A stretch of DNA of 32,988 nucleotides, from assembly GCA_017647975.1 (NCBI GenBank), contig JAGCJL010000022.1:1-32988 (forward strand). Reading direction: 5' to 3'. The notes under the pieces are model-generated. The model was given only the letters and a program-made list of their open reading frames with translations, was not told where the DNA came from and did no database searches. Shown one piece after another: positions 1 to 7,939 of this stretch. Both the position numbers and the translations under genes were made by a program. This stretch comes from Bacteroidaceae bacterium. GTDB lineage: Bacteria > Bacteroidota > Bacteroidia > Bacteroidales > Bacteroidaceae. Position 1 is the first letter of the stretch. Each line of letters starts with the position of its first letter.

Positions 1-153
1 CGCGAACAGATTCTAAGCCGCGTTTGGAGCGATGAAGTTGTGGTTCTGGACCGTACAATTGATGTCAACATCACACGTTTACGTTCCAAGATTGGAGCAT
101 ATGGTTCATATATTGTAACCCGTTCAGGATTTGGTTATGGCTTCCGTAATTAA
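1..153 (+). CDS. OmpR/PhoB-type response regulator, C-terminal end (partial)
   Basis: The window opens inside a reading frame whose last 50 residues are the end of a winged-helix effector domain. The recognition-helix region reads VVVLDRTIDVNITRLRSK and is followed by the wing motif TRSGFGYGF, which is typical of OmpR/PhoB family regulators. The receiver domain lies outside the window. The stop codon overlaps the start of the histidine kinase that follows, so the two form a two-component pair that is almost certainly co-transcribed. The target genes cannot be told from this fragment. The family is clear; the specific regulator is not. Confidence 0.9.
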   Translation, partial: REQILSRVWSDEVVVLDRTIDVNITRLRSKIGAYGSYIVTRSGFGYGFRN

Positions 154-1579
154 ACTTTCATACCATAGGCGACTGTTTCTAATGCAGCTTGCATTCTCGT
201 GGACCATCATATTATGTTTCATAGGCTTTCAGTATTTCCGTGAAAAACAATACAAATCGGAATACCTGAATGCACAGTTACAAGTGTACAATATCAACCT
301 GCTCAAAGCAGTAGAGAATGGGATTTCATACGAAGAATACATAAAAACTAACGAACACCCTTTTGAAGAGTTACGTACGACAGCCATAACCTTTTCGGGA
401 GATGTTGTATATGACAACATGCTACAACTTGACTCCCTTAACAACCACCGTATGCGACCCGAAGTTTCTGGTGCTCTGAAAAAAGGTTCGGCATATAACA
501 TTGCCCGACAATCTACAAGTGACGGACGTGAATATTTCTATTCGGCAACAAAAGGCGAGAAACTAATTATACGTACAGCCATTCCTTATTCCGACTCTTT
601 GCGTGAAGTTCTACGTGCCGATTGGACATTTTTGGGAATAATGATAGCAATAAGTTTTGCAATGAGCATTCTTGCATACTTTGCAACACGCAGATTAGGT
701 AAAAGCATAGAACGCCTGAATCGCTTTGCTGCAAAAGCCGAAAAAGGAGAATCCTTTGACGAAGGGGAAATGTTCCCCAATGACGAGTTGGGTTCCATTT
801 CCAGTCACATTGTACAATTATACGCACAATGGCAGCAGACAATAAAGGACAGGGATATTGCCCATGAAGCGGCAATGCGTGAAGAACAGGAGAAAATACG
901 CATCAAACGACAGCTTACCAACAACATCAATCACGAATTAAAAACCCCTGTTGCATCAATACAAGTGTGCCTTGAGACACTGCTCTCGGGCATGAAATTG
1001 AGCGAAGAGAAACGTCAGGAACTTATAGAAAGATGCTATACCCATAATGAACGTCTTCGCAAACTATTAGGTGATGTTTCACTTATAACACGCATGGAAG
1101 ATGGTAGCCAACTCATTGGAAAAGAACCCGTTGTCATAAACAACATTATCAATGAAATTGCCGATGAATTAGAAATCATGCCCAAAGAAGAGCAGTTCTT
1201 ACTACATACCGATTTTAATGAGCAAGTTGTTATTGATGGAAATATTCCGTTAATAGTTTCAATATTCCGCAACCTCACCGAGAATGCCATTGCATATTCG
1301 GGTGGAAAGAACATTTACATTTCACTTATCGAAAACAATGAGCAATTGTGCCAAATACGCTTTGAAGATGACGGTTGTGGCGTAGAAGAGAAACAGCTCA
1401 CACGCTTGTTCGAAAGATTCTACCGCATAGACAAAGGCCGTTCACGCCAGATGGGCGGCACAGGCCTCGGACTTGCCATTGTAAAACACGCGGTGCAGTT
1501 CCACGGCGGCACAATAACCGTGACAAACCGCCCTGGCGGTGGATTGCGTTTCGACTTTTCATTGCAGAAACAGCAATAA
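137..1579 (+). CDS. Sensor histidine kinase (HAMP, HisKA, HATPase), partner of the upstream regulator
   Basis: A membrane sensor kinase of 480 residues, which autophosphorylates on histidine and passes the phosphate to the upstream regulator. A transmembrane segment at about residues 12-33 and another at about 164-182 flank a periplasmic domain of about 130 residues that matches no sensor fold I can name. A HAMP-like linker follows. The H-box has NHELKTPVAS with the phospho-acceptor His at residue 266. The N-box is NLTENAIAYS, the G1 box FEDDGCGV, and the F/G2 region has LFERFYRID and GGTGLGLAIVKHA. The ATG at 137 is preferred; a TTG at 131 in the same frame would add two residues. The frame overlaps the regulator by 17 bp. 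Signal unknown. Confidence 0.93.
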   Translation: MASVIKLSYHRRLFLMQLAFSWTIILCFIGFQYFREKQYKSEYLNAQLQVYNINLLKAVENGISYEEYIKTNEHPFEELRTTAITFSGDVVYDNMLQLDSLNNHRMRPEVSGALKKGSAYNIARQSTSDGREYFYSATKGEKLIIRTAIPYSDSLREVLRADWTFLGIMIAISFAMSILAYFATRRLGKSIERLNRFAAKAEKGESFDEGEMFPNDELGSISSHIVQLYAQWQQTIKDRDIAHEAAMREEQEKIRIKRQLTNNINHELKTPVASIQVCLETLLSGMKLSEEKRQELIERCYTHNERLRKLLGDVSLITRMEDGSQLIGKEPVVINNIINEIADELEIMPKEEQFLLHTDFNEQVVIDGNIPLIVSIFRNLTENAIAYSGGKNIYISLIENNEQLCQIRFEDDGCGVEEKQLTRLFERFYRIDKGRSRQMGGTGLGLAIVKHAVQFHGGTITVTNRPGGGLRFDFSLQKQQ

Positions 1580-1632
1580 ATAATCTGTTAAAAATATTAA
1601 AAACAGAGGGGATTTCCGTTCGGAAAATTTGC

Positions 1633-1641
1633 TATATTTGC
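1633..1641 (+). promoter_or_regulatory. Putative Bacteroidota -7 element (TAtaTTTGC) for the lipoprotein gene
   Basis: TATATTTGC matches the TAnnTTTG -7 consensus of the Bacteroidota primary sigma factor. It lies 41 bp before the ATG at 1682. No good TTTG -33 box is seen at the expected distance (TTTC at 1613-1616 is slightly too close), so the call rests on the -7 alone. Confidence 0.5.
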
Positions 1642-1681
1642 AACATCTTAACTTATAACCGACAAATCAAACACCACTGCT

Positions 1682-2254
1682 ATGAAAAAGAAAACCAACA
1701 TTCTGCTTCTGACACTATTTGCCTTTTCAAGCATCATCCTCACCTCATGTGAGGAGAAAGGTTTTTGGTGCCATGACGTATCCCCGTTTGATATAAACAT
1801 GATAATAGAGGATGCCGACGGCAACAACCTGTTGAACCCGGAATTTGAAGGCAACATCATTGACCAGATGACACTCACATACAACGATGAAACCTACAAA
1901 ATAGACAATACAAAAGAAAACATTGCTACAAGGGCATTACCCAGCAAATTCTATGGATTGAGACATCTATGCAGCGACAATGGCAGACATTTCATTACAT
2001 TCGGAAATTTCGTGGGCGAACATAATTACAAAGAAGAGAAAATCACCATCAATTGGGGTGACGGCACAAGTGACGAAGTGACATTCACCAACAAGGTAAG
2101 GGGAGGCAGCCACACACCGAAACTTGACATAACACGTACAATCAAGCACAACGGCCAGAAAGTTGATGCCGATATAGAGATAATATTAAGAACTATCCTG
2201 ATGGAAAATCACTATGACCATCCCAACGGCAAAGCGTTTGTCATAGTACACTAA
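1682..2254 (+). CDS. Predicted lipoprotein of unknown function
   Basis: A 190-residue protein that I do not recognise. A lysine-rich n-region and hydrophobic stretch end in a lipobox (L-T-S-C), so signal peptidase II should leave lipidated Cys23 as the N terminus. The residues after the Cys are EEK. Acidic residues just after the lipid cysteine recall lipoprotein export signals to the outer surface in Bacteroidota, but this is not a clean match. The mature part is soluble and probably beta-rich, with an INWGDGTSDEVTF stretch and two further Cys. It has its own -7 element and hairpin and is therefore probably monocistronic. The ATG at 1682 is the only start giving a full signal peptide. Confidence 0.8.
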   Translation: MKKKTNILLLTLFAFSSIILTSCEEKGFWCHDVSPFDINMIIEDADGNNLLNPEFEGNIIDQMTLTYNDETYKIDNTKENIATRALPSKFYGLRHLCSDNGRHFITFGNFVGEHNYKEEKITINWGDGTSDEVTFTNKVRGGSHTPKLDITRTIKHNGQKVDADIEIILRTILMENHYDHPNGKAFVIVH

Positions 2255-2271
2255 ATTCAGGCATTTATACA

Positions 2272-2303
2272 AAAGAATGAAAGCTTGCAAGTTTTCATTC
2301 TTT
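2272..2303 (+). terminator. Hairpin after the lipoprotein gene
   Basis: AAAGAATGAAA (2272-2282) pairs with TTTCATTCTTT (2293-2303). The inner bases can also pair. The 3' arm is T-rich and serves as a weak U-tract. It overlaps the -33 box of the next promoter. Confidence 0.6.
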
Positions 2304-2331
2304 GTATTTTGACAAATTAGCCCTATCTTCG
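2301..2331 (+). promoter_or_regulatory. Promoter of the C1 peptidase gene (TTTG-N19-TAtcTTcG)
   Basis: TTTG at 2301-2304, a 19-bp spacer, then TATCTTCG at 2324-2331. This matches the Bacteroidota TTTG-N19-TAnnTTTG pattern with one mismatch in the -7 box. The ATG follows 34 bp further on. Confidence 0.7.
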
Positions 2332-2365
2332 CAAGAAATACGAATAAACACAAAACAATAATAAC

Positions 2366-3772
2366 ATGAATATCAAATCTAAAATTGCCGGTTGCATTGC
2401 GACCTTATTCATTGCTACCGGTGCCATGGCACAGAGCAACGGCGGCATTGACGCACAAATGCTAAAGGAACTTGCCGACAGCTACAAGCCTACCACAGCA
2501 GAGAAGGCATTGCAGAATGTAATGCTCGCCAATTCAATCAAAGTACTTGCACTTAATCAAGAGAATCTCAACGAATTGGACACATACTTCAGCCACAGTG
2601 TACCATCAAAAGGAATCACAGACCAGAAGTCATCGGGACGTTGTTGGCTCTTTACCGGAATGAACGTGTTGCGTGCAAAGATGATTGCCAATGAAAATCT
2701 TGGTGCATTTGAATTTTCACAGGTATATAACTTCTTCTACGACCAGCTGGAGAAATCAAATCTTTTCCTTCAAGGCGTAATTGACACACGCAAAAAGCCT
2801 TATGACGACCGTACCGTAGAGTGGCTGTTCAAAAATCCATTAAGCGACGGTGGTACATTCACCGGCGTTGCCGACCTCATTGCAAAATATGGCATTGTAC
2901 CCAAAGGCGTAATGAAAGAGAGCCACACCAGCGACAACACATCAGCATTCTCTGCACTGCTCAGAACCAAACTCCGAGAGTTCGGTCTTGACTTGAGAGA
3001 AGCACACAAGAATGGCAAGAAAGAGGCTGAATTGCTGAAACTTAAGAAAGAGCAGTTGAAAACCGTTTACAAGATGCTTGCACAGGTATATGGTGTTCCC
3101 CCGACAGAGTTCACATGGGCACCTAAAGATGCCAACGGCAAATACCGCGAAGAACCTCAGCAATATACACCACAGAGTTTCTATAAGAAATATCTTGATA
3201 TAAACATGCAGGATGACTATGTGATGTTCATGAACGACCCCACACGTCCCTATTGGAAGAGCTATGAGATTGAGTATGACCGCCACCTCTACGACGGACA
3301 CAACTGGTTGTATATAAACTTGCCACTCGACGAGATAAAGAAAATGGCTATAGCATCAATCAAGGACAGCACCATGATGTACTTCTCTTGCGATGTAGGC
3401 AAGTTCCTCGATTCAAAACGTGGAACACTTGACATAAACAACTACTGTTACGACGAGATGTTCGGTGTTGAGTTCGGCATGGACAAGAGAGAGAGAGTGA
3501 TGACATTCGACAGCGGTTCTTCACATGCCATGACACTCAAAGCCGTGGATATTGACAAGAATGGCAACACCGTAAAATGGCAAGTTGAGAATAGTTGGGG
3601 GGCAAATTCAGGTTTCCATGGAACACTCATCATGACCGATGAATGGTTCAATGAATATATGTTCCGTCTTGTAGTCGATAAGAAATATATTCCGGAGAAC
3701 ATTTTGAAAGTACTTGAAGAAAAACCAACAATGTTACCCGCTTGGGATCCAATGTTCACTCCTGAAGAATGA
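2366..3772 (+). CDS. Secreted C1B-family cysteine aminopeptidase (bleomycin hydrolase/PepC-like)
   Basis: A 468-residue papain-fold peptidase that most resembles bleomycin hydrolase/aminopeptidase C, which removes N-terminal residues from peptides. The oxyanion Gln87 and catalytic Cys93 lie in DQKSSGRCWLF, the catalytic His387 in GSSHAMTLK, and Asn409 in WQVENSWG. Unlike the classical cytosolic enzymes it starts with a signal peptide (about residues 1-22, ending GAMAQ), so it should work in the periplasm or outside. The length matches the family plus the signal. The C terminus ends in acidic residues (PEE), whereas classical family members trim their own C terminus into the active site. It stands alone between its own promoter and a strong terminator. 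Family assignment is firm; substrate is unknown. Confidence 0.92.
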   Translation: MNIKSKIAGCIATLFIATGAMAQSNGGIDAQMLKELADSYKPTTAEKALQNVMLANSIKVLALNQENLNELDTYFSHSVPSKGITDQKSSGRCWLFTGMNVLRAKMIANENLGAFEFSQVYNFFYDQLEKSNLFLQGVIDTRKKPYDDRTVEWLFKNPLSDGGTFTGVADLIAKYGIVPKGVMKESHTSDNTSAFSALLRTKLREFGLDLREAHKNGKKEAELLKLKKEQLKTVYKMLAQVYGVPPTEFTWAPKDANGKYREEPQQYTPQSFYKKYLDINMQDDYVMFMNDPTRPYWKSYEIEYDRHLYDGHNWLYINLPLDEIKKMAIASIKDSTMMYFSCDVGKFLDSKRGTLDINNYCYDEMFGVEFGMDKRERVMTFDSGSSHAMTLKAVDIDKNGNTVKWQVENSWGANSGFHGTLIMTDEWFNEYMFRLVVDKKYIPENILKVLEEKPTMLPAWDPMFTPEE

Positions 3773-3778
3773 AAATAG

Positions 3779-3814
3779 ATATACGGAACTTCCCAGTTCC
3801 GTATATTTGTTTTT
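3779..3814 (+). terminator. Rho-independent terminator of the C1 peptidase gene
   Basis: A perfect stem ATACGGAACT/AGTTCCGTAT (3781-3790 with 3795-3804), extendable outward by two A/T pairs, has a TCCC loop and is followed by a T-rich tract (TTTGTTTTT). It starts within 10 bp of the stop codon. Confidence 0.9.
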
Positions 3815-3874
3815 ACCTATTATATCTATAGAAATTACCGATAAATAATAACAGACTCCGTTAAAAAGATGTTG

Positions 3875-3882
3875 TAATTTTG
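3875..3882 (+). promoter_or_regulatory. Putative -7 element (TAatTTTG) for nhaA
   Basis: TAATTTTG matches the Bacteroidota -7 consensus and ends 20 bp before the ATG at 3903, which implies a very short leader. No convincing -33 box is present. Confidence 0.5.
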
Positions 3883-3902
3883 CAACCGCAAATTTCAATA
3901 TT

Positions 3903-5240
3903 ATGACACACAATTACAGTTTCAAGAGCATGGTCAAAAAATATGTGAACAGCAGTGCCGTTCTCATAGTATGTACCATATTGGCTCTAATCGTCGCCAA
4001 CTCACCACTGAAAGATAGTTTTTTCAGTTTTTGGAACAAGGAAGTAAGCCTTTCAATAGGCAATTTTAATCTATTCAGCCACAACGGTCACAGCATGACG
4101 CTCATTCAGGTCATCAACGACTTCCTCATGGCAATATTCTTTCTCTCTGTTGGACTTGAGATAAAGAGAGAAATCCTTGTAGGCGAACTCTCATCGGCAA
4201 AAAAAGCCATGTTACCAATTATAGGAGCTTGCGGCGGTATGCTCATCCCCGTCCTCTTCTTCTGGCTCACATGCCCCAACAACCCCGAAATGTTACGAGG
4301 AGTAGCAATACCAATGGCTACCGACATAGCATTCTCGCTCGGCGTACTCTCAATATTTGACAAAAGAGTTCCCATAGGCCTAAAAATATTCCTTGCGGCA
4401 TTAGCTGTTGCCGATGACCTTGGAGGTATCATTGTCATCGCCCTCTTCTATTCATCAACAATAGACTTCAACTACCTATTGCTTACCGGAATATGCATTG
4501 CAGTCCTCATCATAGGCAATAACAGAAAGATTATGGTCAAGAACTTCTATCTTGTAACCGGTATCGTACTATGGTATTTTATGCTTAATTCAGGAATACA
4601 TGCGACCATAGCCGGTGTAATAGTCGCTTTCTGCGTGCCAGGCTCACTGCGTAACGGTGCTACACGCTACATTGATCGTATCAAAGAAAATATAAACAGT
4701 TTCGACGAAGTCCATGTTGTCGGCAAGCATCACACAGCAATACTAACACACGAAGAGATACACAAACTCAAGAGTATTGAATCGGCAGCCGATAAACTTA
4801 TCAGCCCATTGCAGGAATTCGAAGACAGCCTGCACAATATCATAGGCTACTTCATCATACCACTCTTTGCTTTTGCCAATGTAGGCATTGATCTTTCAAC
4901 AATGAGCATAGGAAGCATTATTGGCGGAATAGGTCTTTCAGTAATCATAGGTCTTGTTGTAGGAAAGTTCGTTGGAGTATTCACATTCTCCTGGGTTGCC
5001 ATAAAGTTAGGATTTGTACAGTTGCCACAAGGAGCGAACTGGAAATCATTTGCATCAGTATGCATGCTCTGCGGTATCGGTCTCACAGTATCAATCTTCA
5101 TTGCCGATCTTTCATACGCAGCACTCGGCAGTGGAACAACATTGCTGGCTGAAGCGAAGTTAGGCATACTATGCGGTTCAGTAATCTCGGCAATACTTGG
5201 CTGCATACTACTAAACAAATACCTCCCCAAAGAGGCCTAA
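3903..5240 (+). CDS. nhaA: Na+/H+ antiporter NhaA
   Basis: An inner-membrane antiporter of 445 residues that exports Na+ (or Li+) in exchange for protons. It has the expected pattern of about 12 hydrophobic segments. The ion-binding aspartates are visible: the pair D171-D172 in AVADDLGG and D141 in MATDIAF, at the spacing of the E. coli enzyme's functional Asp residues. FFLSVGLEIKREI and SGIHATIAGV are family signatures. It is longer than E. coli NhaA, largely because of a charged loop at about residues 255-315 containing His-rich and acidic stretches, which is common in NhaA outside the enterics. The gene stands alone, between a -7 box and a 34-bp palindrome. Confidence 0.96.
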   Translation: MTHNYSFKSMVKKYVNSSAVLIVCTILALIVANSPLKDSFFSFWNKEVSLSIGNFNLFSHNGHSMTLIQVINDFLMAIFFLSVGLEIKREILVGELSSAKKAMLPIIGACGGMLIPVLFFWLTCPNNPEMLRGVAIPMATDIAFSLGVLSIFDKRVPIGLKIFLAALAVADDLGGIIVIALFYSSTIDFNYLLLTGICIAVLIIGNNRKIMVKNFYLVTGIVLWYFMLNSGIHATIAGVIVAFCVPGSLRNGATRYIDRIKENINSFDEVHVVGKHHTAILTHEEIHKLKSIESAADKLISPLQEFEDSLHNIIGYFIIPLFAFANVGIDLSTMSIGSIIGGIGLSVIIGLVVGKFVGVFTFSWVAIKLGFVQLPQGANWKSFASVCMLCGIGLTVSIFIADLSYAALGSGTTLLAEAKLGILCGSVISAILGCILLNKYLPKEA

Positions 5241-5260
5241 GAACAACAATACATCATCAC

Positions 5261-5294
5261 AGCATCAGGGCGTGTCATGACACGCCCTGATGCT
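5261..5294. terminator. Perfect 34-bp palindrome between convergent nhaA and M28 peptidase genes
   Basis: Every base from 5261 to 5294 pairs with its mirror partner around the 5277/5278 centre; the GC-rich core is CAGGGCGTG. Its position between the two stop codons suggests a shared bidirectional terminator. However, neither side has a clear T-tract and no unpaired loop is built in, so termination is inferred from position only. Confidence 0.6.
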
Positions 5295-5361
5295 TATACA
5301 TAAAAAGGCAGTCGGCCAAAAAACCTTCCCGCACTTAAATGTTTTCACAACGGAATAATCC

Positions 5362-6294
5362 TTATTTCTCCTCGCCGAAACTTTTTTCATTGGCAAGCCT
5401 CCATGTACACAGGTAGGCTGCACGGGTAATATCTATGAGTTTTTCATAGTCAATCTTATCTGCGGTGTCCGACGGAAGGTGGTAGTCGGGGTGGCCTTCG
5501 GTATGATACCACACTATGGGAATATCTTTTTGGGCAAACGGAGCATTGTCGCTGCCATATACCGGCCTGTCCCATGCACGATAATTGGGCGTGAAACTGA
5601 ATTTACGCTCGGTAATATCCTCTTTGAGCCACTCTCCAAAATCCGGACATGACTCTGTGTAAAAATAGGTTAGATGTTTGGGATTATCTACAGGGCCACG
5701 ACCTATCATATCAAAGTTCATATATGCTACTATATCCGATAAAAAGGAGCATTTCTTGACAAAGTGGCTTGAACCGAGCATACCTTTCTCTTCACCATCC
5801 CAAAACGCAAATATTATACTCCTCTGTGGCTTTTTACCACACTTTTTGACAGCTCTTGCTATCTGTAAAACTGCCGAGACTCCCGAAGCGTTATCATCTG
5901 CTCCATTGAAACAAATGTCATTTAAAAGCGTGCTATCACAACCCAAATGGTCGTAATGTGCGCCCACGATTACATATTCATTGCTCTTGCCTGGGATTAC
6001 AGCAAGTATATTGTTCATTTTACACACGCCCGCATCAAACGGTTGAAGATAGCCACTTGCATCAAGAGGTTTTATTTTCCACTCTCGCAATAATGAGACT
6101 ATATACTCTGCAGCTTTGTAACCACCGGCTTCACCGGCTTTACGCCCCTGCAAAGAATCATGCGAAAGGGTCTCTATAAAAATACGTGCATCGCTTGATA
6201 GAATTGTCTCATAACCGCGTTCTATATGTTTTTGCGAGAACAGACACAGCGGAAAGAATAGAAAGGCAACTATTGATATTGAAAATTTTGACAT
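5362..6294 (-). CDS. Secreted M28-family zinc aminopeptidase
   Basis: A 310-residue peptidase with a short signal peptide (about residues 1-20, ending CLFSQ), so exported. The M28 metal ligands are all present in order: His113 in GAHYDH, the bridging Asp133 in GADDNASG, the catalytic Glu/ligand pair E168-E169 in WDGEEKG, Asp195 in NFDMIGRG, and His272 in GHPDYHLPSDT. It lacks PDZ or PA domains and is a minimal catalytic unit. Family members remove N-terminal residues; some Bacteroidota relatives act as glutaminyl cyclases, which cannot be excluded. It faces nhaA and is divergent from the dcw operon. Confidence 0.93.
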   Translation of the reverse strand: MSKFSISIVAFLFFPLCLFSQKHIERGYETILSSDARIFIETLSHDSLQGRKAGEAGGYKAAEYIVSLLREWKIKPLDASGYLQPFDAGVCKMNNILAVIPGKSNEYVIVGAHYDHLGCDSTLLNDICFNGADDNASGVSAVLQIARAVKKCGKKPQRSIIFAFWDGEEKGMLGSSHFVKKCSFLSDIVAYMNFDMIGRGPVDNPKHLTYFYTESCPDFGEWLKEDITERKFSFTPNYRAWDRPVYGSDNAPFAQKDIPIVWYHTEGHPDYHLPSDTADKIDYEKLIDITRAAYLCTWRLANEKSFGEEK

Positions 6295-6319
6295 ATAGGT
6301 TGTAATGACATTGTTAATG

Positions 6320-6327
6320 CAAAAATA
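6320..6327 (-). promoter_or_regulatory. Putative -7 element (TAttTTTG) for the M28 peptidase gene
   Basis: Read on the minus strand, TATTTTTG is followed by C, matching TAnnTTTG. It lies 25 bp upstream of the ATG. A GTTG about 20 bp further upstream (6348-6351) could be a degenerate -33 box. Confidence 0.5.
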
Positions 6328-6510
6328 AGTTTTTTAGGCAAAATGCACAACAGTCACAAATATAAAAACCCACTATAGCATAACAGAACAGCATATTTGC
6401 TTAAATAAAATTAAGACGCTAAACATCAATAAAATAGGCTGCGAATTCAATTTTAAAAAGTTCTTAACAAACTGTTGAAAACTTTATTTTAAATTTATCG
6501 CATATTATAG

Positions 6511-6535
6511 TGGGGAATTGTGGGGAATTGTGTAA
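6511..6535 (+). promoter_or_regulatory. MraZ box: tandem TGGGG repeats with 5-nt spacers
   Basis: TGGGG-AATTG-TGGGG-AATTG lies directly upstream of mraZ, followed at the same 10-bp period by a degenerate third unit (TGTAA). MraZ is known in other bacteria to bind direct TGGGN repeats spaced by five bases and to control its own dcw operon. The array ends inside the -7 box, so bound MraZ should block RNA polymerase. The site is seen in sequence; its function is inferred. Confidence 0.8.
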
Positions 6536-6540
6536 TTTTG
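6533..6540 (+). promoter_or_regulatory. Likely -7 element (TAatTTTG) of the dcw operon
   Basis: TAATTTTG fits the Bacteroidota -7 consensus and ends 30 bp before the mraZ ATG. No TTTG -33 box is seen; that position holds the AT-rich start of the MraZ box. A promoter without a good -33 may depend on a regulator. Confidence 0.7.
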
Positions 6541-6570
6541 AAACGAATTATATAATTTAGAGAAAAAAAG

Positions 6571-7035
6571 ATGCGTTTCATTGGTAACATAGAGGCCAAG
6601 ACAGACAGTAAGGGACGAGTTTTCCTGCCTGCTTGTTTCCGTCGTATTCTCCAGTCAGGAGGTTGCGACAAGGTTATGTTACGCAAAGATGTTTATCAGG
6701 ATTGTCTTGTTATATACCCCGAAGAGAGCTGGAACGAGCAACTAAACCTGTTGCGTTCACGCCTTGACAAATGGAACGCAAAACATCAGATGATTTTCCG
6801 CCAGTTCGTAGCCGATGTTGAGGAATTAAGCATTGATAGCAATGGACGTATATTATTGCCCAAAAGATATATGAATATGGCAGCCATTAAGCAAGAAGTC
6901 CGATTTATCGGCATGGATGATACCATAGAGATTTGGGCAAAGGAGAAAGTGGAAAAACCATTCATGGCCCCAGAGGAGTTTGGAGAGGAACTTGAGAAAA
7001 TTATGACAGCTAAGACAGAATATGACAATGAGTGA
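6571..7035 (+). CDS. mraZ: Transcriptional regulator MraZ
   Basis: A 154-residue DNA-binding protein made of two SpoVT-AbrB-like halves. The signature repeats once in each half: DSKGRVFLPACFR near residues 12-24 and DSNGRILLPKRYM near 88-100. The family forms rings of many subunits that bind TGGGN repeats and usually repress the dcw operon. It is the first gene of that operon and lies 36 bp downstream of a matching repeat array. Its end overlaps the start of rsmH by 14 bp, so the two are translationally linked. Confidence 0.96.
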   Translation: MRFIGNIEAKTDSKGRVFLPACFRRILQSGGCDKVMLRKDVYQDCLVIYPEESWNEQLNLLRSRLDKWNAKHQMIFRQFVADVEELSIDSNGRILLPKRYMNMAAIKQEVRFIGMDDTIEIWAKEKVEKPFMAPEEFGEELEKIMTAKTEYDNE

Positions 7036-7939
7036 AACTTTGGTTTACCACACACCGGTACTTTTAAAGGAGAGTGTTGACGGAATGGAGATATCTCCTG
7101 ACAACACCTGTATAGATGTAACTTTTGGAGGTGGAGGACACTCACGCGAGATTCTGTCACGCCTTGGCAAAAAGGGGCATCTTTATAGTTTTGACCAAGA
7201 CCAGGATGCAGAGAAGAATGCACCCGATGACAAACGATTTACATTCGTGCGTGGCAATTTCAGATTCATATACAACTTCATGCATTACCATAATGCCATG
7301 GAAGTTGACGCAATACTTGCCGACCTGGGTGTTTCGGGACATCATTTTGATGACGAAACACGTGGCTTTTCATTCCGCTTTGATGCAGATCTTGACATGC
7401 GTATGAACAAGAGAGGTGGAGAAACAGCCGCCGACCTGCTCAACAGAGCTACAGAAGAGGAGCTGACACGAATATTCAAACTGTACGGTGAGTTGAACTG
7501 TGCCAAGAAGCTGGCTTCACGAATTGTAAAGGCAAGAAGCACAAAACCCATACAACGCGTGAATGAGTTGATTGAGATTGCAAAGCCATTTTGCCCGCCA
7601 CAACGCGAGAAGAAAGAGATGGCAAAAATTTTCCAGGCACTGCGTATAGAGATAAATAAAGAGGTGGAGGCTTTGCAAGAGATGCTTATAAGTGCAAAAG
7701 ACCTTTTAAAACCGGGCGGCAGATTGGTGGTCATTACATACCACTCTATAGAGGACAGAATTGTTAAGAATTTCATGAAGAGCGGCAATTTTGAGGGTGT
7801 GGTAGAGAAAGATTTCTTCGGAAGGGTAACATCGCCTTTTGATATGAAAAAAGTGATTGCCCCAACCGAAGAGGAGATGGAAAGAAATCCACGTTCAAGA
7901 AGTGCAAAGCTACGTATCGCCATAAAAAAAGAAGCATAA
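7022..7939 (+). CDS. rsmH: 16S rRNA (cytosine-1402 N4)-methyltransferase RsmH (MraW)
   Basis: A 305-residue SAM-dependent methyltransferase that modifies C1402 in the ribosomal P site. It has the N-terminal signature YHTPVLLKE, the SAM-binding loop DVTFGGGGHS (residues 32-41), DLGVSGHHFD and, near the C terminus, VVITYHSIEDRIVKNF, all diagnostic for RsmH. The ATG at 7022 lies inside the end of mraZ; an ATG two codons later (7028) is an equally possible start. The stop overlaps the ftsL start by one base (TAATG). Confidence 0.97.
   Translation: MTMSETLVYHTPVLLKESVDGMEISPDNTCIDVTFGGGGHSREILSRLGKKGHLYSFDQDQDAEKNAPDDKRFTFVRGNFRFIYNFMHYHNAMEVDAILADLGVSGHHFDDETRGFSFRFDADLDMRMNKRGGETAADLLNRATEEELTRIFKLYGELNCAKKLASRIVKARSTKPIQRVNELIEIAKPFCPPQREKKEMAKIFQALRIEINKEVEALQEMLISAKDLLKPGGRLVVITYHSIEDRIVKNFMKSGNFEGVVEKDFFGRVTSPFDMKKVIAPTEEEMERNPRSRSAKLRIAIKKEA

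Noticed and set aside
1375-1752. A plus-strand frame of 125 codons spanning the end of the kinase gene and the lipoprotein start.
   Set aside because: It is out of frame with two well-supported genes and its composition is that of a shadow frame.
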